A stretch of DNA of 64,000 nt. Source: Aquirufa lenticrescens. Lineage in GTDB: Bacteria > Bacteroidota > Bacteroidia > Cytophagales > Spirosomataceae. The stretch is taken from assembly GCF_019916085.1 (NCBI RefSeq), contig NZ_CP049834.1:527501-591500 (forward strand), in the 5' to 3' direction. Position numbers and translations under genes: made by a program. A model generated the notes under the pieces. That model did no database searches. It had not been told where the DNA came from and saw nothing but the letters and a program-made list of their open reading frames with translations. The stretch's first letter is position 1, and each line of letters begins with the position of its first letter. Below, piece after piece: positions 25,211-34,736 of the stretch.

Positions 25211-26703
25211 TTCTTAAACCAATTAGTAACTAGCTCGCTGATGTCAGGAGATAGCTTAAATTTCGTGACAGCTAGGATAAATAATCCACCTATCGCGGCA
25301 CTTCGAATTCCTACATTTAGTAGCCAAGCAATCAAAGGGCTGCCTTCGATGACCGGGATTTGGGAAACAAAAAGGTAGATTAACACACTAACGATCAGAA
25401 TTCCCAGGGATCTAACATCAAACGGTTGCAAGTCTAGTTTCCACCAGATAAAGCCAAATTTCAAAACATTATAGCCCGCCAAAGCCAATAGTGATGCTAA
25501 GGCTGCCCCATTATAAGAATAAATAGGAATCAGAATTAAATTACCAACGACTAAACCCACCGCGAGAATGATGTAGAAAATGAGGTCGTAGCGGTAGTAT
25601 TTGGAGTTAATCAATACCTCTGAATTCAGGCCCGTTCCCATATCGATGATCTTGCTTAAGCCCACCATTAGAACTACCCAGCGTCCTGCCTCATAGATTT
25701 CGTGGCGAGGAATAATGGTATAGATGAAGTCCAAATTACACCAGATCAACAGGAATAAAACGCAGCCGATGAGGAGGAGATTCAAGGACGATTTTTGGTA
25801 AATGTCCTGAATGTTTTCGCGGTCATTTCGGTTCCAAGCCTGCGCTAAAATAGGTGCCGCAATCGCCGCAATCACATTACGAGGGATCGAAATCATAATC
25901 GCCATCCGGGAATTAATGTCAAAAATCGCCGTCGTACTCAAACCGCCCATATAGGCTGGCAACATGATCTTTTCGATGTGCTGAATGAGCGTAAAACTCG
26001 CCCCCGCTAATATCACCCAGCCGCCATACGATAGCATTTCCTTGAAAACGGGGGTGCGTAAAAACGAAAAATCGACCTTCGTATAAAAGCGTTTCAGCTG
26101 CTTAATGTAGGCTAATAAACCCGCAACCGCCACCACATAAGAAAGCGTAATCGCTAAAATTAACTGATTGAATGTCAAATAACCCATGGCAAACGCAATC
26201 ACTAAAACCCCATTCGAAACCCGCAAATACAATTCTCGGATTATCGCCGGTACCACAATACGTAAATGAACACGTGCATAGGCTTCCAGCACACTCATAT
26301 AGAGGTAACTGGCCGTCAGCGGAATAATGTAATAGAAATACTGGGGTAATAAGGGTGAATTTGTGCCATAAGCCTCAAAAAAAAGCGGTTTTAAGGCTAG
26401 ATACCCTAATGTAAATAGGCTAAGGCCAAATAAAGGAGCAATTAATAAAAAAGTAAAGAAACCCTTATGGCCATTCGCCGGATCATCGAAATGCGGAAAA
26501 AAACGCACCGCGATATGTGGAATTCCTAGCTGCGTAAAAGAGGCAAAAATAAGGGGAATGCTGACCAAAGCCCCGGCAATTAAGCCCACCTGCTCCTGCG
26601 AAAGAAACTTATTGTAGAGGAAGATCACGTTAAAAGTCCCAATCGCCGTACCTAAATAGGTAACGATTGAACCCTTTAAACTTTGTCGAATGACGATCCC
26701 CAT
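25207..26703 (-). CDS. Polysaccharide flippase (Wzx/MATE-like)
   Basis: A 498-residue integral membrane protein with about 12-14 helices that fits the oligosaccharide flippase group of the MOP superfamily, which moves lipid-linked glycan across the inner membrane. The typical start GIVIRQSLKGSIVTYLGTAIGTFNVIFLYNKFLS and the periodic hydrophobic stretches support this. It stands between two glycosyltransferase genes and overlaps the next one by 4 nt. A TAttTTTG element at 26726-26733 suggests that it starts its own transcript. No wzy-type polymerase is next to it. Confidence 0.85.
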   Translation of the reverse strand: MGIVIRQSLKGSIVTYLGTAIGTFNVIFLYNKFLSQEQVGLIAGALVSIPLIFASFTQLGIPHIAVRFFPHFDDPANGHKGFFTFLLIAPLFGLSLFTLGYLALKPLFFEAYGTNSPLLPQYFYYIIPLTASYLYMSVLEAYARVHLRIVVPAIIRELYLRVSNGVLVIAFAMGYLTFNQLILAITLSYVVAVAGLLAYIKQLKRFYTKVDFSFLRTPVFKEMLSYGGWVILAGASFTLIQHIEKIMLPAYMGGLSTTAIFDINSRMAIMISIPRNVIAAIAAPILAQAWNRNDRENIQDIYQKSSLNLLLIGCVLFLLIWCNLDFIYTIIPRHEIYEAGRWVVLMVGLSKIIDMGTGLNSEVLINSKYYRYDLIFYIILAVGLVVGNLILIPIYSYNGAALASLLALAGYNVLKFGFIWWKLDLQPFDVRSLGILIVSVLIYLFVSQIPVIEGSPLIAWLLNVGIRSAAIGGLFILAVTKFKLSPDISELVTNWFKK

Positions 26704-26725
26704 GCCTTGTTTTGAATGTAATTTA

Positions 26726-26733
26726 CAAAAATA
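26726..26733 (-). promoter_or_regulatory. TAttTTTG element upstream of the flippase gene
   Basis: Minus-strand TATTTTTG, 22 nt before the ATG at 26703, in the 49-nt gap after the upstream glycosyltransferase. It matches the -7 consensus; the -33 box is not clear. Confidence 0.5.
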
Positions 26734-26752
26734 CGATTTTGCGGGGCATTCT

Positions 26753-27847
26753 TTATACGAGAAGACCTTTGATTTTCGCGGATAGCTTTACCACGTCATA
26801 AGCCTCCTCCATGTGTTTGCGTGCAGCGACACCAAAGGCACGCGTCAACGCAATATCAGAAGCTAACTCCTTTAAAGCAGAAGCCATCCCTTCCACATCG
26901 TGTTCATCCACCAACAATCCTGTTTTCCCCTCGATGACCGCGTCTGGAATACCGGCGTGTCTCGTAGAACAAATGGCTAATCCGCAAGCCGAAGCTTCTA
27001 AAATGGCCACTGGAGTTCCCTCGGAATCTCCACTTGGTGTTAAGACCGAATGTTGAATGAATACGTTCGATTCCTGCAATAAAGGCAAGTAATCCGATTG
27101 ACCCATTGCCCCTAAGAAATGAATATGATCAGAAAGACCGTGCGTAGAAACATACGCTTTCGCTTCTTCCCAAAGAGGTCCATCGCCCACCATCCGTAAT
27201 TGAGCATTGGGGAAATCGCGCAACAACATTTCAAAGGCTTGAATGCTTTTCAAGGATCCTTTTTTTTCTGCAAAACGGGCTACTGAAATGACGTTGAATC
27301 CGTCTTTGGTCATGCCTGGAGTAAATCTCGAGGTATCAACTCCACAAGGAATGACATGTAAATTAGGTAAAGGACCCGCGATTTCTTCCAAATTCGCTCG
27401 CATGGACTCGGCCACACAAATGATGGCTTTCGCCTTAGGTAAACTGAGTGCATAACGGGCACCATAAGTCGCTAAAGTCTTTTTCTCTGCTGCATCGAAG
27501 CCTAAAAAGACGACGGAATAAGGAATACCTTCTGCCAAACAAGCTTCGTAGATATTCGTCCCCAACGGACCGTAATTCGCTAAGAAGGCGTCTACTTTAT
27601 GGACGCGTAAAAAGCGTCTAAGGTAATGAGTATAAATCTTTTGATAGAGAGCGGGCACCGCACGCCTTAAAACACCTCTAACAGCAAGTAAAGAAAAGGG
27701 AAAAGGATAGATAGATCCGACCGCCTTTAATCGGCTCGGTTGCCAGCCCTCGTATAGAACGTGAATGGGTTCTAATTGATTAATCTGCTCTTCGATAAAG
27801 GTCTCGGAGTACGAAAAGAAATTAGAGCGGGCAATGATTAAACGCAT
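26753..27847 (-). CDS. Family 4 glycosyltransferase
   Basis: A 364-residue GT-B enzyme. Motifs in the donor half: FNVISVARFAEKKGSLKSIQAFEML at about 185-210, LRMVGDGPLWEEA, HFLGAMGQSDYLPLL, and GTPVAILEASACGLAI with the conserved Glu pair. The arrangement is that of colanic-acid-type exopolysaccharide glycosyltransferases (WcaL/AmsK-like). It is divergent from the epimerase gene at 27919, and the 71-nt gap should hold both promoters. Confidence 0.88.
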   Translation of the reverse strand: MRLIIARSNFFSYSETFIEEQINQLEPIHVLYEGWQPSRLKAVGSIYPFPFSLLAVRGVLRRAVPALYQKIYTHYLRRFLRVHKVDAFLANYGPLGTNIYEACLAEGIPYSVVFLGFDAAEKKTLATYGARYALSLPKAKAIICVAESMRANLEEIAGPLPNLHVIPCGVDTSRFTPGMTKDGFNVISVARFAEKKGSLKSIQAFEMLLRDFPNAQLRMVGDGPLWEEAKAYVSTHGLSDHIHFLGAMGQSDYLPLLQESNVFIQHSVLTPSGDSEGTPVAILEASACGLAICSTRHAGIPDAVIEGKTGLLVDEHDVEGMASALKELASDIALTRAFGVAARKHMEEAYDVVKLSAKIKGLLV

Positions 27848-27918
27848 TCAGGGCTGATTTTTAATGCAAAACCGAAATTAGCTAAATTTTTCGGCTATTT
27901 TTACAGCAAATACGCGTC

Positions 27919-28845
27919 ATGGAGAAAAATTTAGTCGTTGGAGGAAGTGGTTTTTTGGGCTTGAATTGGTTGGCTTATTTGCAGCAACACGGTGCAGAAA
28001 GTGAAGTTGTAGTTTTCGCACATGAAAAACCGGCTGGAGTTGAATTTCCTTCATTCGTGACGTTCGTTGAGGGCGATTATGCGGATGCACAAGCTTTGGA
28101 CGACTTATTTAGTTCCCACCATTTTGATCGTGTATTCCATTTCGCCTCTTCCATTATACCTGCGATATCCTCCGAAAACATACGCCAAGACATCGAGTCT
28201 AACTTGTTGCCTACCATTGGATTGATGGAGGTGATGAAGAAGCATCGGGTGTCTAAATTGCTTTATTTGTCTACAGGAGGTGCGGTTTACGGGAATGTGA
28301 CGGTAGAAAAAGTAAAAGAAGATTACCCCTGCAAGCCTATTTCATCTTACGGAATTATCAAGCTAGCGGTGGAGCATTACATCGAATTGTATGCGAAATT
28401 ATACCAGATTGATTACTTGATTTTACGCTTGTCTAATCCATTCGGGGAATTTCACCGTTCGCCTAAACAAGGCGTAATTAATATTGCCGTTCGCAAGGCG
28501 CTGAAAGGAGAAGTGATGACAGTTTGGGGAGATGGGTCGCAGGCCAAAGATTATATCTACGCTGCTGACATCGGTCAGGCCATCGATGGTTTGATCAAAG
28601 CTGGTGTAAAAAACGAAACGATCAATGTGGGTTCTGGCGAATCGCTTAGCTTGAACGAGATAATAAAGCGCATTCAAGTGAAACTGCCCGCATTCGTAGT
28701 CGAATACAAAGACGCAAAGTTGACGGATGTGCAGAGAATCTGCTTAGATACATCGAAATTAGCGGCGAAAATGAACTGGAAAATCACCTCCTTCGATCAA
28801 GCCTTAGAAGCTACCATCGAATACGAAAAAGCTAGACTTTCTTAG
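27919..28845 (+). CDS. NAD-dependent nucleotide-sugar epimerase/dehydratase
   Basis: A 308-residue extended short-chain dehydrogenase. The Rossmann motif GGSGFLG is at residues 8-14; the catalytic triad is the Ser/Thr in YLSTGGAVYG and Tyr-x3-Lys in SSYGIIK; RLSNPFGEFHRSPKQGVINIA and GDGSQAKDYIYAADIGQAI are substrate-site motifs of the UDP-glucose 4-epimerase group. It probably makes a sugar nucleotide for the polysaccharide locus. The last 14 nt overlap the methyltransferase gene on the opposite strand. Confidence 0.9.
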   Translation: MEKNLVVGGSGFLGLNWLAYLQQHGAESEVVVFAHEKPAGVEFPSFVTFVEGDYADAQALDDLFSSHHFDRVFHFASSIIPAISSENIRQDIESNLLPTIGLMEVMKKHRVSKLLYLSTGGAVYGNVTVEKVKEDYPCKPISSYGIIKLAVEHYIELYAKLYQIDYLILRLSNPFGEFHRSPKQGVINIAVRKALKGEVMTVWGDGSQAKDYIYAADIGQAIDGLIKAGVKNETINVGSGESLSLNEIIKRIQVKLPAFVVEYKDAKLTDVQRICLDTSKLAAKMNWKITSFDQALEATIEYEKARLS

Positions 28846-29533
28846 CCACGAGCACAAAAGTGCAGGCATCTTCGTTGCGCGATTTTGCGGTGATGATCTT
28901 ATCGAAAAAGATGATCAAAGGCTGCAGAATTAAGGACAATAAGAAGCGTAGCGGCTTAGGCAATTTGAACAACAAACCATCTTGGAATAATTGCAATCCC
29001 ATCGCTGAGCGCCCTAATATTCCTTCGAAATAAACCACTTCGAATCCCGCTTCGGTCACAATCTTTTTCAAGCCTGTCGAAGTCCAACGCCAAAAATCTG
29101 TCGGATCCGGGTGGAACATCCAGTATCCGTGAGTGGATAAAATCAATTTTCCCTCTTTTTCTAAGATTCGATGCGCCTCTTTCAGATAGGCCTTGGGGTC
29201 CTCCACATGCTCTAATACCTGTGTGGATAAAACAAATCCGACGCTTTCCCCTGGCATATCGATAATGCCAGCTGGGTCCACTACCACATCTGCTTTGGTA
29301 TTATAGGCTAAATCTAATCCGATATATTGTTCCACAAAAGGAGTGAAAAGTGGCTCGTAGGGTTTGTTGCCGCAGCCATAATCTGCCAGCAATTGATGGG
29401 GTGAATTGCGCACATACAAGGCAATTACACGCTCTAATTGCTTACGTAATTGGATGAGGTAGTAGTAGCGCGCGGACATGCGGCCCGTGATTTTGGGATA
29501 TAGGCGTTCAATTCCAGCTTCTCTACTTTCCAT
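28832..29533 (-). CDS. Class I SAM-dependent methyltransferase
   Basis: A 233-residue methyltransferase. Motif I is LLADYGCGNKPY at about 46-57, the acidic end of strand 2 is YIGLDLAY, and motif IV/post-I is STQVLEHVEDPKAYLKEAHRIL, followed by KEGKLILSTHGYW and the aromatic FHPDPTDFWRWT. That last segment is common in methyltransferases of surface glycan loci, where they may methylate sugars or lipid carriers; the acceptor is unknown. It overlaps the upstream TPR gene by 11 nt and the epimerase by 14 nt. Confidence 0.88.
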   Translation of the reverse strand: MESREAGIERLYPKITGRMSARYYYLIQLRKQLERVIALYVRNSPHQLLADYGCGNKPYEPLFTPFVEQYIGLDLAYNTKADVVVDPAGIIDMPGESVGFVLSTQVLEHVEDPKAYLKEAHRILEKEGKLILSTHGYWMFHPDPTDFWRWTSTGLKKIVTEAGFEVVYFEGILGRSAMGLQLFQDGLLFKLPKPLRFLLSLILQPLIIFFDKIITAKSRNEDACTFVLVAKKV

Positions 29534-30635
29534 GGGATAGTCGTTTTTGTTCGATTAATGAATTTTTGTATTCAATAAAATCTTCAGAAATACGAAGGTA
29601 TTTTCTAAATAAATGAGGCTTCTTTTCTCGGTATGCAATGCGAGTTAGACCTAAATAGGCAAGTCCGCGAATGTCTTTTGTCAATCTTTCTTCAAAAGGG
29701 AAGGCGATGGATTTTAGATACCAAGACTCTGCTTTGTTCAAATCTTTTCGTTCTACTTCTTCCCGCATGCCACGTAAAGTGTAAGCAGCGCCAGTATAAT
29801 AGGGCGTTTTTAGCGCTTCCATTTTTTCAATGAAGGGTTCCGCTTCTTCGAATTTTCCGGTTAAAGTAAGTAATTCTGCCCTCTGCAATAAATACCAGTG
29901 GTTATTTGGGAAGTTGTCACTGAGGATTTGGTTATAGGCCAAAGCCCGTAATGGATTCCCTTCGTATTTATTCTGAACATAACCCATGTAGAACAAACAT
30001 TCGTTCTTTACAAAGGTGGTTTTTCGAGTGCCAGCTTCCAGTTGAGTTAATCCGAGACGTTTGTTGCCTTCTTGAAATAAAAACATGAACGGCTTTAGGA
30101 CAGGATGTAATTCTGGGTAGGCGACGCTGTAATAATTATACATTCCAGTGGAATACAGGAATTCGGGTTGTTTGTCGGTATTCTTAAGTCCTATTTTCAA
30201 AAAACTATAGGCCTGTTTAGCATAGGAGACCACACGCATAAAGTTGTGTTGATCAGCCTCATAGGCGGCCAGGAATCCAAGGGAAGCCGTACAAAAAAAA
30301 GAGGCTTCTAAATCATTTTCATCTCTGTCAGCCATCTCTTTTCCTAATTCAAATGCTTTTTCAAGATGAGCTAAATAGTTTTTTCCTTGAGCAGGGTGAT
30401 CTTTTAACGGAAAGTATTGCTGTTCCCATTGCATCGCCAGCAATAAATAGGGGGCTGGATGACGAGGGTATTTGGCTTTTAGGTTGTTAAAAATGATTGT
30501 CGATTCTTTGAAATCATATTGGTATAAATTCGTTAGGCCAGCGGTAATCTGGGCTTTGGCCGTAGGATCCTGAAGCAGTTGGGCCTTAAGTGTTGAAGAA
30601 AGAAAAAGAAGAAATAGGAGAAGGGCCCGAATCAT
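29523..30635 (-). CDS. Secreted TPR-like helical repeat protein
   Basis: A 370-residue protein with an 18-residue signal peptide (LLLFLLFLSSTLKA). The remainder is helical and shows degenerate tetratricopeptide-type repeats, for example FKESTIIFNNLKAKYPRHPAPYLLLA, LEKAFELGKEMADRDENDLEA, and FEEAEPFIEKMEAL. It probably works as a periplasmic or outer-membrane scaffold; the partner is unknown. It overlaps the methyltransferase start by 11 nt, so it heads that pair. A TAAATTTG element at 30653-30660 is its likely promoter. Confidence 0.65.
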   Translation of the reverse strand: MIRALLLFLLFLSSTLKAQLLQDPTAKAQITAGLTNLYQYDFKESTIIFNNLKAKYPRHPAPYLLLAMQWEQQYFPLKDHPAQGKNYLAHLEKAFELGKEMADRDENDLEASFFCTASLGFLAAYEADQHNFMRVVSYAKQAYSFLKIGLKNTDKQPEFLYSTGMYNYYSVAYPELHPVLKPFMFLFQEGNKRLGLTQLEAGTRKTTFVKNECLFYMGYVQNKYEGNPLRALAYNQILSDNFPNNHWYLLQRAELLTLTGKFEEAEPFIEKMEALKTPYYTGAAYTLRGMREEVERKDLNKAESWYLKSIAFPFEERLTKDIRGLAYLGLTRIAYREKKPHLFRKYLRISEDFIEYKNSLIEQKRLSHGK

Positions 30636-30652
30636 GTGAAATGTTTACCCCG

Positions 30653-30660
30653 CAAATTTA
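30653..30660 (-). promoter_or_regulatory. TAaaTTTG element for the TPR gene
   Basis: Minus-strand TAAATTTG 17 nt before the ATG at 30635, in the divergent gap with the M16 peptidase gene. Confidence 0.5.
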
Positions 30661-30692
30661 GTTAAGCTCTGTGGTTTTTGGGTCGATTTTTT

Positions 30693-30700
30693 TACTTTTG
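30693..30700 (+). promoter_or_regulatory. TActTTTG element for the M16 peptidase gene
   Basis: Plus-strand TACTTTTG 17 nt before the ATG at 30718. It matches the -7 consensus; the -33 box is unclear because the TTTTTG upstream is too close. Confidence 0.5.
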
Positions 30701-30717
30701 TTTATAAACCCTAAGAC

Positions 30718-31959
30718 ATGATTTCATTCGAAGAATATACCCTCGCTAACGGCCTTAAAGTCATTGTGCACGAAGATCCGGACACGACGATGGCGGTGGT
30801 AGATGTGATCTACAATGTAGGTTCCCGGGATGAAGACGAAAACCTGACGGGTTTTGCGCATTTGTTCGAGCATTTGATGTTTGGTGGATCTGAAAACATT
30901 CCTTCCTTCGATACGCCCTTGCAAAAAGTAGGCGGCGAGAACAATGCCTTTACCACCCCAGATTTAACGAATTACTATATATCTGTTCCGGCCCAAAACA
31001 TCGAAACCGCTTTTTGGCTCGAGTCGGATCGGATGAAGCAATTAGCGTTTAATACGCAAAGCCTCGAAACGCAGCGCAAAGTGGTAATAGAGGAATTCAA
31101 GCAACGTTATTTGAATCAGCCTTATGGGGATGTATGGTTGAAGTTTAGACCTTTAATATACAACAAGCATCCGTACCGTTGGCCTACGATTGGAGCTGGT
31201 ATTCAGCACATCGAGGAGGCGCAGATGAGTGATGTGAAGGCTTTTTTCCAAAAGCACTACGTGCCCTCTAATGCCGTGCTTGTTGTCGCTGGAAGAGTGA
31301 AAGTCTCCGAGGTGAAAGCTTTGGCCGAAAAATGGTTCGCACCCATTCCAGCTGGCGTTAAACCGCAGCGCAATCTGCCTCAAGAGCCAGTACAAACCGA
31401 AAACCGCGCCATGGAAATCGTGGCAGATGTACCGGCGAATCGCTTGTACAAGGCTTATCCGGTGGTTGGTCGCTATGAACCCGGTTACCACGCGATTGAT
31501 TTGATGGCGGACTTATTAGGTAGAGGCGAGTCTTCTTATTTATATGAACATTTAGTACAAAAGCAGCGTATTTTCGATACGATTGGGACTTACCAGACGA
31601 GTTCGATCGATCCTGGCCTCTTAATTATCCAAGGTCAGGTGAGTGATGATGTGACAATCGAGGAGGCTGAAGTAGCCTTAGAAAAGGCGATACAGGATTT
31701 TGCGACTTCGAAAATCGCTGAAAAAGACTTGCAGATGGTGAAGAACCAATCGGAGGCGAGTTTGGTTTTTGGGGAAGTGGAAGTGCTGAATCGGGCGATG
31801 AATTTAGCGATGGCCGCGAATGCGGGCGACGCGAATTTAGTCAATACGGAGGCGGAAAAGATCGCGGAAGTGCAGACGCAGGATTTGGAAAAATGGGCTC
31901 AGCGCTTGTTTATCCAAGGAAAATCGAATACCTTAAAGTATAAAAAAATAGCCAAATGA
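30718..31959 (+). CDS. M16-family zinc metallopeptidase
   Basis: A 413-residue peptidase of the pitrilysin/processing-peptidase family. The inverted zinc motif HxxEH is at residues 48-52 (HLFEH), with the third ligand Glu in the later IEEFKQRYLNQPYGD segment; the R/Y region near LLGRGESSYLYEHLV belongs to the C-terminal half. There is no signal peptide, so it is probably cytoplasmic, unlike many secreted M16 proteins. Its stop overlaps the ispF start (ATGA), making it first in an operon with ispF and the RelA/SpoT gene. Confidence 0.92.
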   Translation: MISFEEYTLANGLKVIVHEDPDTTMAVVDVIYNVGSRDEDENLTGFAHLFEHLMFGGSENIPSFDTPLQKVGGENNAFTTPDLTNYYISVPAQNIETAFWLESDRMKQLAFNTQSLETQRKVVIEEFKQRYLNQPYGDVWLKFRPLIYNKHPYRWPTIGAGIQHIEEAQMSDVKAFFQKHYVPSNAVLVVAGRVKVSEVKALAEKWFAPIPAGVKPQRNLPQEPVQTENRAMEIVADVPANRLYKAYPVVGRYEPGYHAIDLMADLLGRGESSYLYEHLVQKQRIFDTIGTYQTSSIDPGLLIIQGQVSDDVTIEEAEVALEKAIQDFATSKIAEKDLQMVKNQSEASLVFGEVEVLNRAMNLAMAANAGDANLVNTEAEKIAEVQTQDLEKWAQRLFIQGKSNTLKYKKIAK

Positions 31960-32435
31960 AAATTCGCGTAGGACAAGGGTACGATGTGCATCGCTGGGTA
32001 GAAGGACGTCCTTGTATCCTGGGTGGTGTGGAGATTCCATCAGAGAAAGGGCCTTTAGGTCATTCAGATGCGGATGTTGTTTGTCACGTATTGTGCGACG
32101 CCTTGTTAGGCGCCGCGAATATGCGCAATATTGGCTACCATTTTTCAGATAAAGACCCGATGTGGAAGGGAGTTGCCTCGACGCTTTTATTGAAAAAAGT
32201 GATGGAGATGATCCGCGAGGCAGGCTGGGAATTAGCGAATGCAGATGTGACGGTGATCTTAGATCAACCGAAACTTAATCCAATTATTCCAGCGATTAAA
32301 GATAATTTAGCCTTAGTGATGGGAGTGGATGTGGACCAAATTTCGGTCAAAGCAACCACCTCCGAAGGATTAGGATTTGTAGGAAGAGCAGAAGGAATCT
32401 CGGCGATGGCCGTGGCCCTTATTCAGAAAGATTAA
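31956..32435 (+). CDS. ispF: 2-C-methyl-D-erythritol 2,4-cyclodiphosphate synthase
   Basis: A 159-residue enzyme of the MEP route to isoprenoids, which cyclises the CDP-ME 2-phosphate intermediate with loss of CMP. The zinc ligands Asp10 and His12 (GYDVHRW) and His44 (VVCHVLCD) match the family. LGHSDAD at 35-41 is the signature, and TTSEGLGFVGR closes the trimer site. It overlaps the M16 gene by 4 nt and ends 1 nt before the RelA/SpoT gene. No other MEP gene is nearby. Confidence 0.97.
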   Translation: MKIRVGQGYDVHRWVEGRPCILGGVEIPSEKGPLGHSDADVVCHVLCDALLGAANMRNIGYHFSDKDPMWKGVASTLLLKKVMEMIREAGWELANADVTVILDQPKLNPIIPAIKDNLALVMGVDVDQISVKATTSEGLGFVGRAEGISAMAVALIQKD

Positions 32436-32436
32436 G

Positions 32437-34689
32437 ATGCAGATAGATTTAGAAAAGGAACGTTTAGAGATTTTGAAACGCTACCGCAAATTATTGCGGA
32501 CTGCGAAGCCTTTTTTAAAGGACGATGACGCGAAGCAAATCAAGAAAGCCTTCTTGATTTCTGCGGAAGCACATAAGGAAATGCGCCGCAAATCCGGCGA
32601 ACCTTACATTTACCATCCGTTAGCTGTCGCCCAAATCTGTGTAGAGGAAATTGGTTTAGGAACTACGTCGATTATTTCCGCTTTATTACATGATGTGGTG
32701 GAGGATACGGATACGACTTTGGCCGATATCGAAAAACAATTCAATCCCAAAATCGCTTCGATCATCGATGGCCTGACGAAAATCGCTGGCACCTTCGAAT
32801 ACGGAACTTCGCAACAAGCGGAAAATTTCCGGAAGATGCTATTGACTCTATCGGATGATATTCGGGTGATTTTGATCAAACTCGCGGATCGTCTGCATAA
32901 CATGCGGACGCTGACGAGTATGGCGAAAGAGAAGCAGATGAAGATTGCTTCGGAGACGATTTATTTATATGCGCCTCTAGCCCACCGCTTAGGTCTGAAT
33001 GCGATTAAATCCGAATTAGAAGACTTAGGTTTAAAGCATACGGAGCCGGTTGCCTACAAAGAAATCGCGGATAAATTAGCTGAAAATAAGCGAAGCAGAG
33101 AAGGTTTCGTGGAAAATTTCATTAAGCCGATTAAGAAAACCTTAGACGAGCGCGGATTAAATTATACGATCAAAGGCCGCCCCAAATCCATCTTTTCCAT
33201 TTACAATAAAATCAAAAAAGGCAACACACCTTTTGAGAAAATATATGATCTTTTTGCGGTGCGTGTCGTTTTAGACGTCCCCGTTGATAGGGAAAAATCA
33301 GACTGTTGGGAAGTGTATTCCGTAGTGACGGATCATTACCGCCCTAATCCGAGTCGCTTGAAGGACTGGGTTTCGACGCCTAAATCGAACGGTTACGAGT
33401 CTCTTCACACGACGGTGATGAGTATGCCATTTGCCCAAGATCGAGAGGGCCGATGGGTGGAGGTGCAGATTCGCTCGAAACGCATGGACGAGATTGCAGA
33501 GAAAGGGGTAGCTGCTCACTTTAAATACAAAGGAACGGACACGCGGACAAGCGAGGCGTTTGAATCTTGGTTATCCCAGGTGCGGGAGGCCATTGAGGCG
33601 AATGATAAGAGTCAGTCTGCGGTGGAATTAGTGGAGGACATCAAGAACTCGCTTTACCACGAGGAGGTTTTTGTCTTTAGTCCGAAAGGGAAGTTGATCG
33701 TCTTGCAATCTGGAGCTACGGCTTTGGACTTCGCCTTCGAGATTCACTCGGAGGTAGGTGCCCGTTGTATAGGTGCCAAAGTAGGCGGAAAACTCGTTCC
33801 CTTATCCCATAAATTACAGAATGGAGATCAGATCGAAATCCTAACCTCTTCGAAGCAAAAACCATCGGAAGACTGGTTGCGCATCGTGTTTACGACCAAG
33901 GCTAAAGCACGCATTAAGGACTTTATTAAAGAAGAGAATAAATCACATATCATCAAGGGGCGCGATTTAATTGAACATCGCTTGAAGCATTTAGGCTTTC
34001 CGATGTTAACCCTGGAGATTACGAACCAGTTGCGGGCTTATTTTAATGCCAAAGATGCGAACGATTTGTTTTATCGTTTTGGCAAAACTTACATCAACAT
34101 CGACCAGCTCAAGCACTGGAAGCTGGACCGTGAATTACACGAGCGGAAGCAGGCTGAGAAATCGATTCAAGCGCCTATCGTAGATAGCAAATCCTTTAGA
34201 AAGGAGATGCAGCAATACCACAAGGAGCGCAAGGAATCGGATACGCTGCTGATTGGTGAAGATATGGATAAGGTGGATTATACCTTAGCTAAATGTTGTA
34301 ACCCCATTTCTGGTGATGAAGTATTCGGTTTTGTGACCATTAATGAGGGGATCAAAATTCACCGTGCGGCTTGCCCTAACTCTCCAGAATTACTTTCACG
34401 TCATGGAGATCGGGTCATTAAGGCACAATGGACTTCTCAAATTGCGATGTCATTCGTCGTGGATCTGATCATCCGAGGAATTGACCGCGTGGGTCTTGTA
34501 AATGATGTGACTCGTTTGATTTCAGAGAAGCTTCAAGTAAATATAACGGGTCTGAATATTGGGGTGAAAGATGGACTATTTGAGGGTCAAATATCACTTA
34601 TGGTACAAGACACCGATCACCTCGATAGCTTAAGCGCAGAAATGGAACAAGTTCCGGGCGTAATTGAAGTGGAGCGAAAAGTTTCTTAG
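32437..34689 (+). CDS. RelA/SpoT-family (p)ppGpp synthetase/hydrolase
   Basis: A 750-residue bifunctional stringent-response enzyme. The HD hydrolase domain is intact, with His60 (YIYHPLAVA) and HDVVEDT at 85-91, so hydrolysis of (p)ppGpp is likely. The synthetase domain shows GRPKSIFSIYNKI, DLFAVRVVLD and TPKSNGYESLHTTV. They are followed by a TGS domain (VFVFSPKGKLIVLQSGATALDFAFEIH), a conserved-Cys region (VDYTLAKCCNPISGDEVFGF) and a C-terminal ACT domain (VDLIIRGIDRVGLVNDVTRLI). The Rel/SpoT subtype cannot be told from the sequence alone. It ends 47 nt before the Fur-family gene. Confidence 0.96.
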   Translation: MQIDLEKERLEILKRYRKLLRTAKPFLKDDDAKQIKKAFLISAEAHKEMRRKSGEPYIYHPLAVAQICVEEIGLGTTSIISALLHDVVEDTDTTLADIEKQFNPKIASIIDGLTKIAGTFEYGTSQQAENFRKMLLTLSDDIRVILIKLADRLHNMRTLTSMAKEKQMKIASETIYLYAPLAHRLGLNAIKSELEDLGLKHTEPVAYKEIADKLAENKRSREGFVENFIKPIKKTLDERGLNYTIKGRPKSIFSIYNKIKKGNTPFEKIYDLFAVRVVLDVPVDREKSDCWEVYSVVTDHYRPNPSRLKDWVSTPKSNGYESLHTTVMSMPFAQDREGRWVEVQIRSKRMDEIAEKGVAAHFKYKGTDTRTSEAFESWLSQVREAIEANDKSQSAVELVEDIKNSLYHEEVFVFSPKGKLIVLQSGATALDFAFEIHSEVGARCIGAKVGGKLVPLSHKLQNGDQIEILTSSKQKPSEDWLRIVFTTKAKARIKDFIKEENKSHIIKGRDLIEHRLKHLGFPMLTLEITNQLRAYFNAKDANDLFYRFGKTYINIDQLKHWKLDRELHERKQAEKSIQAPIVDSKSFRKEMQQYHKERKESDTLLIGEDMDKVDYTLAKCCNPISGDEVFGFVTINEGIKIHRAACPNSPELLSRHGDRVIKAQWTSQIAMSFVVDLIIRGIDRVGLVNDVTRLISEKLQVNITGLNIGVKDGLFEGQISLMVQDTDHLDSLSAEMEQVPGVIEVERKVS

Positions 34690-34736
34690 TTTTTGTCCGT
34701 TATTTTTGCTTATTTTACGTCGTTTTTTTTCCATAA

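Noticed and set aside
34701-34708. Promoter TATTTTTG for the Fur-family gene
   Set aside because: The -7 box matches but the nearby TTTTTG is only 6 nt upstream and no -33 box is found; in this AT-rich region it may be chance.
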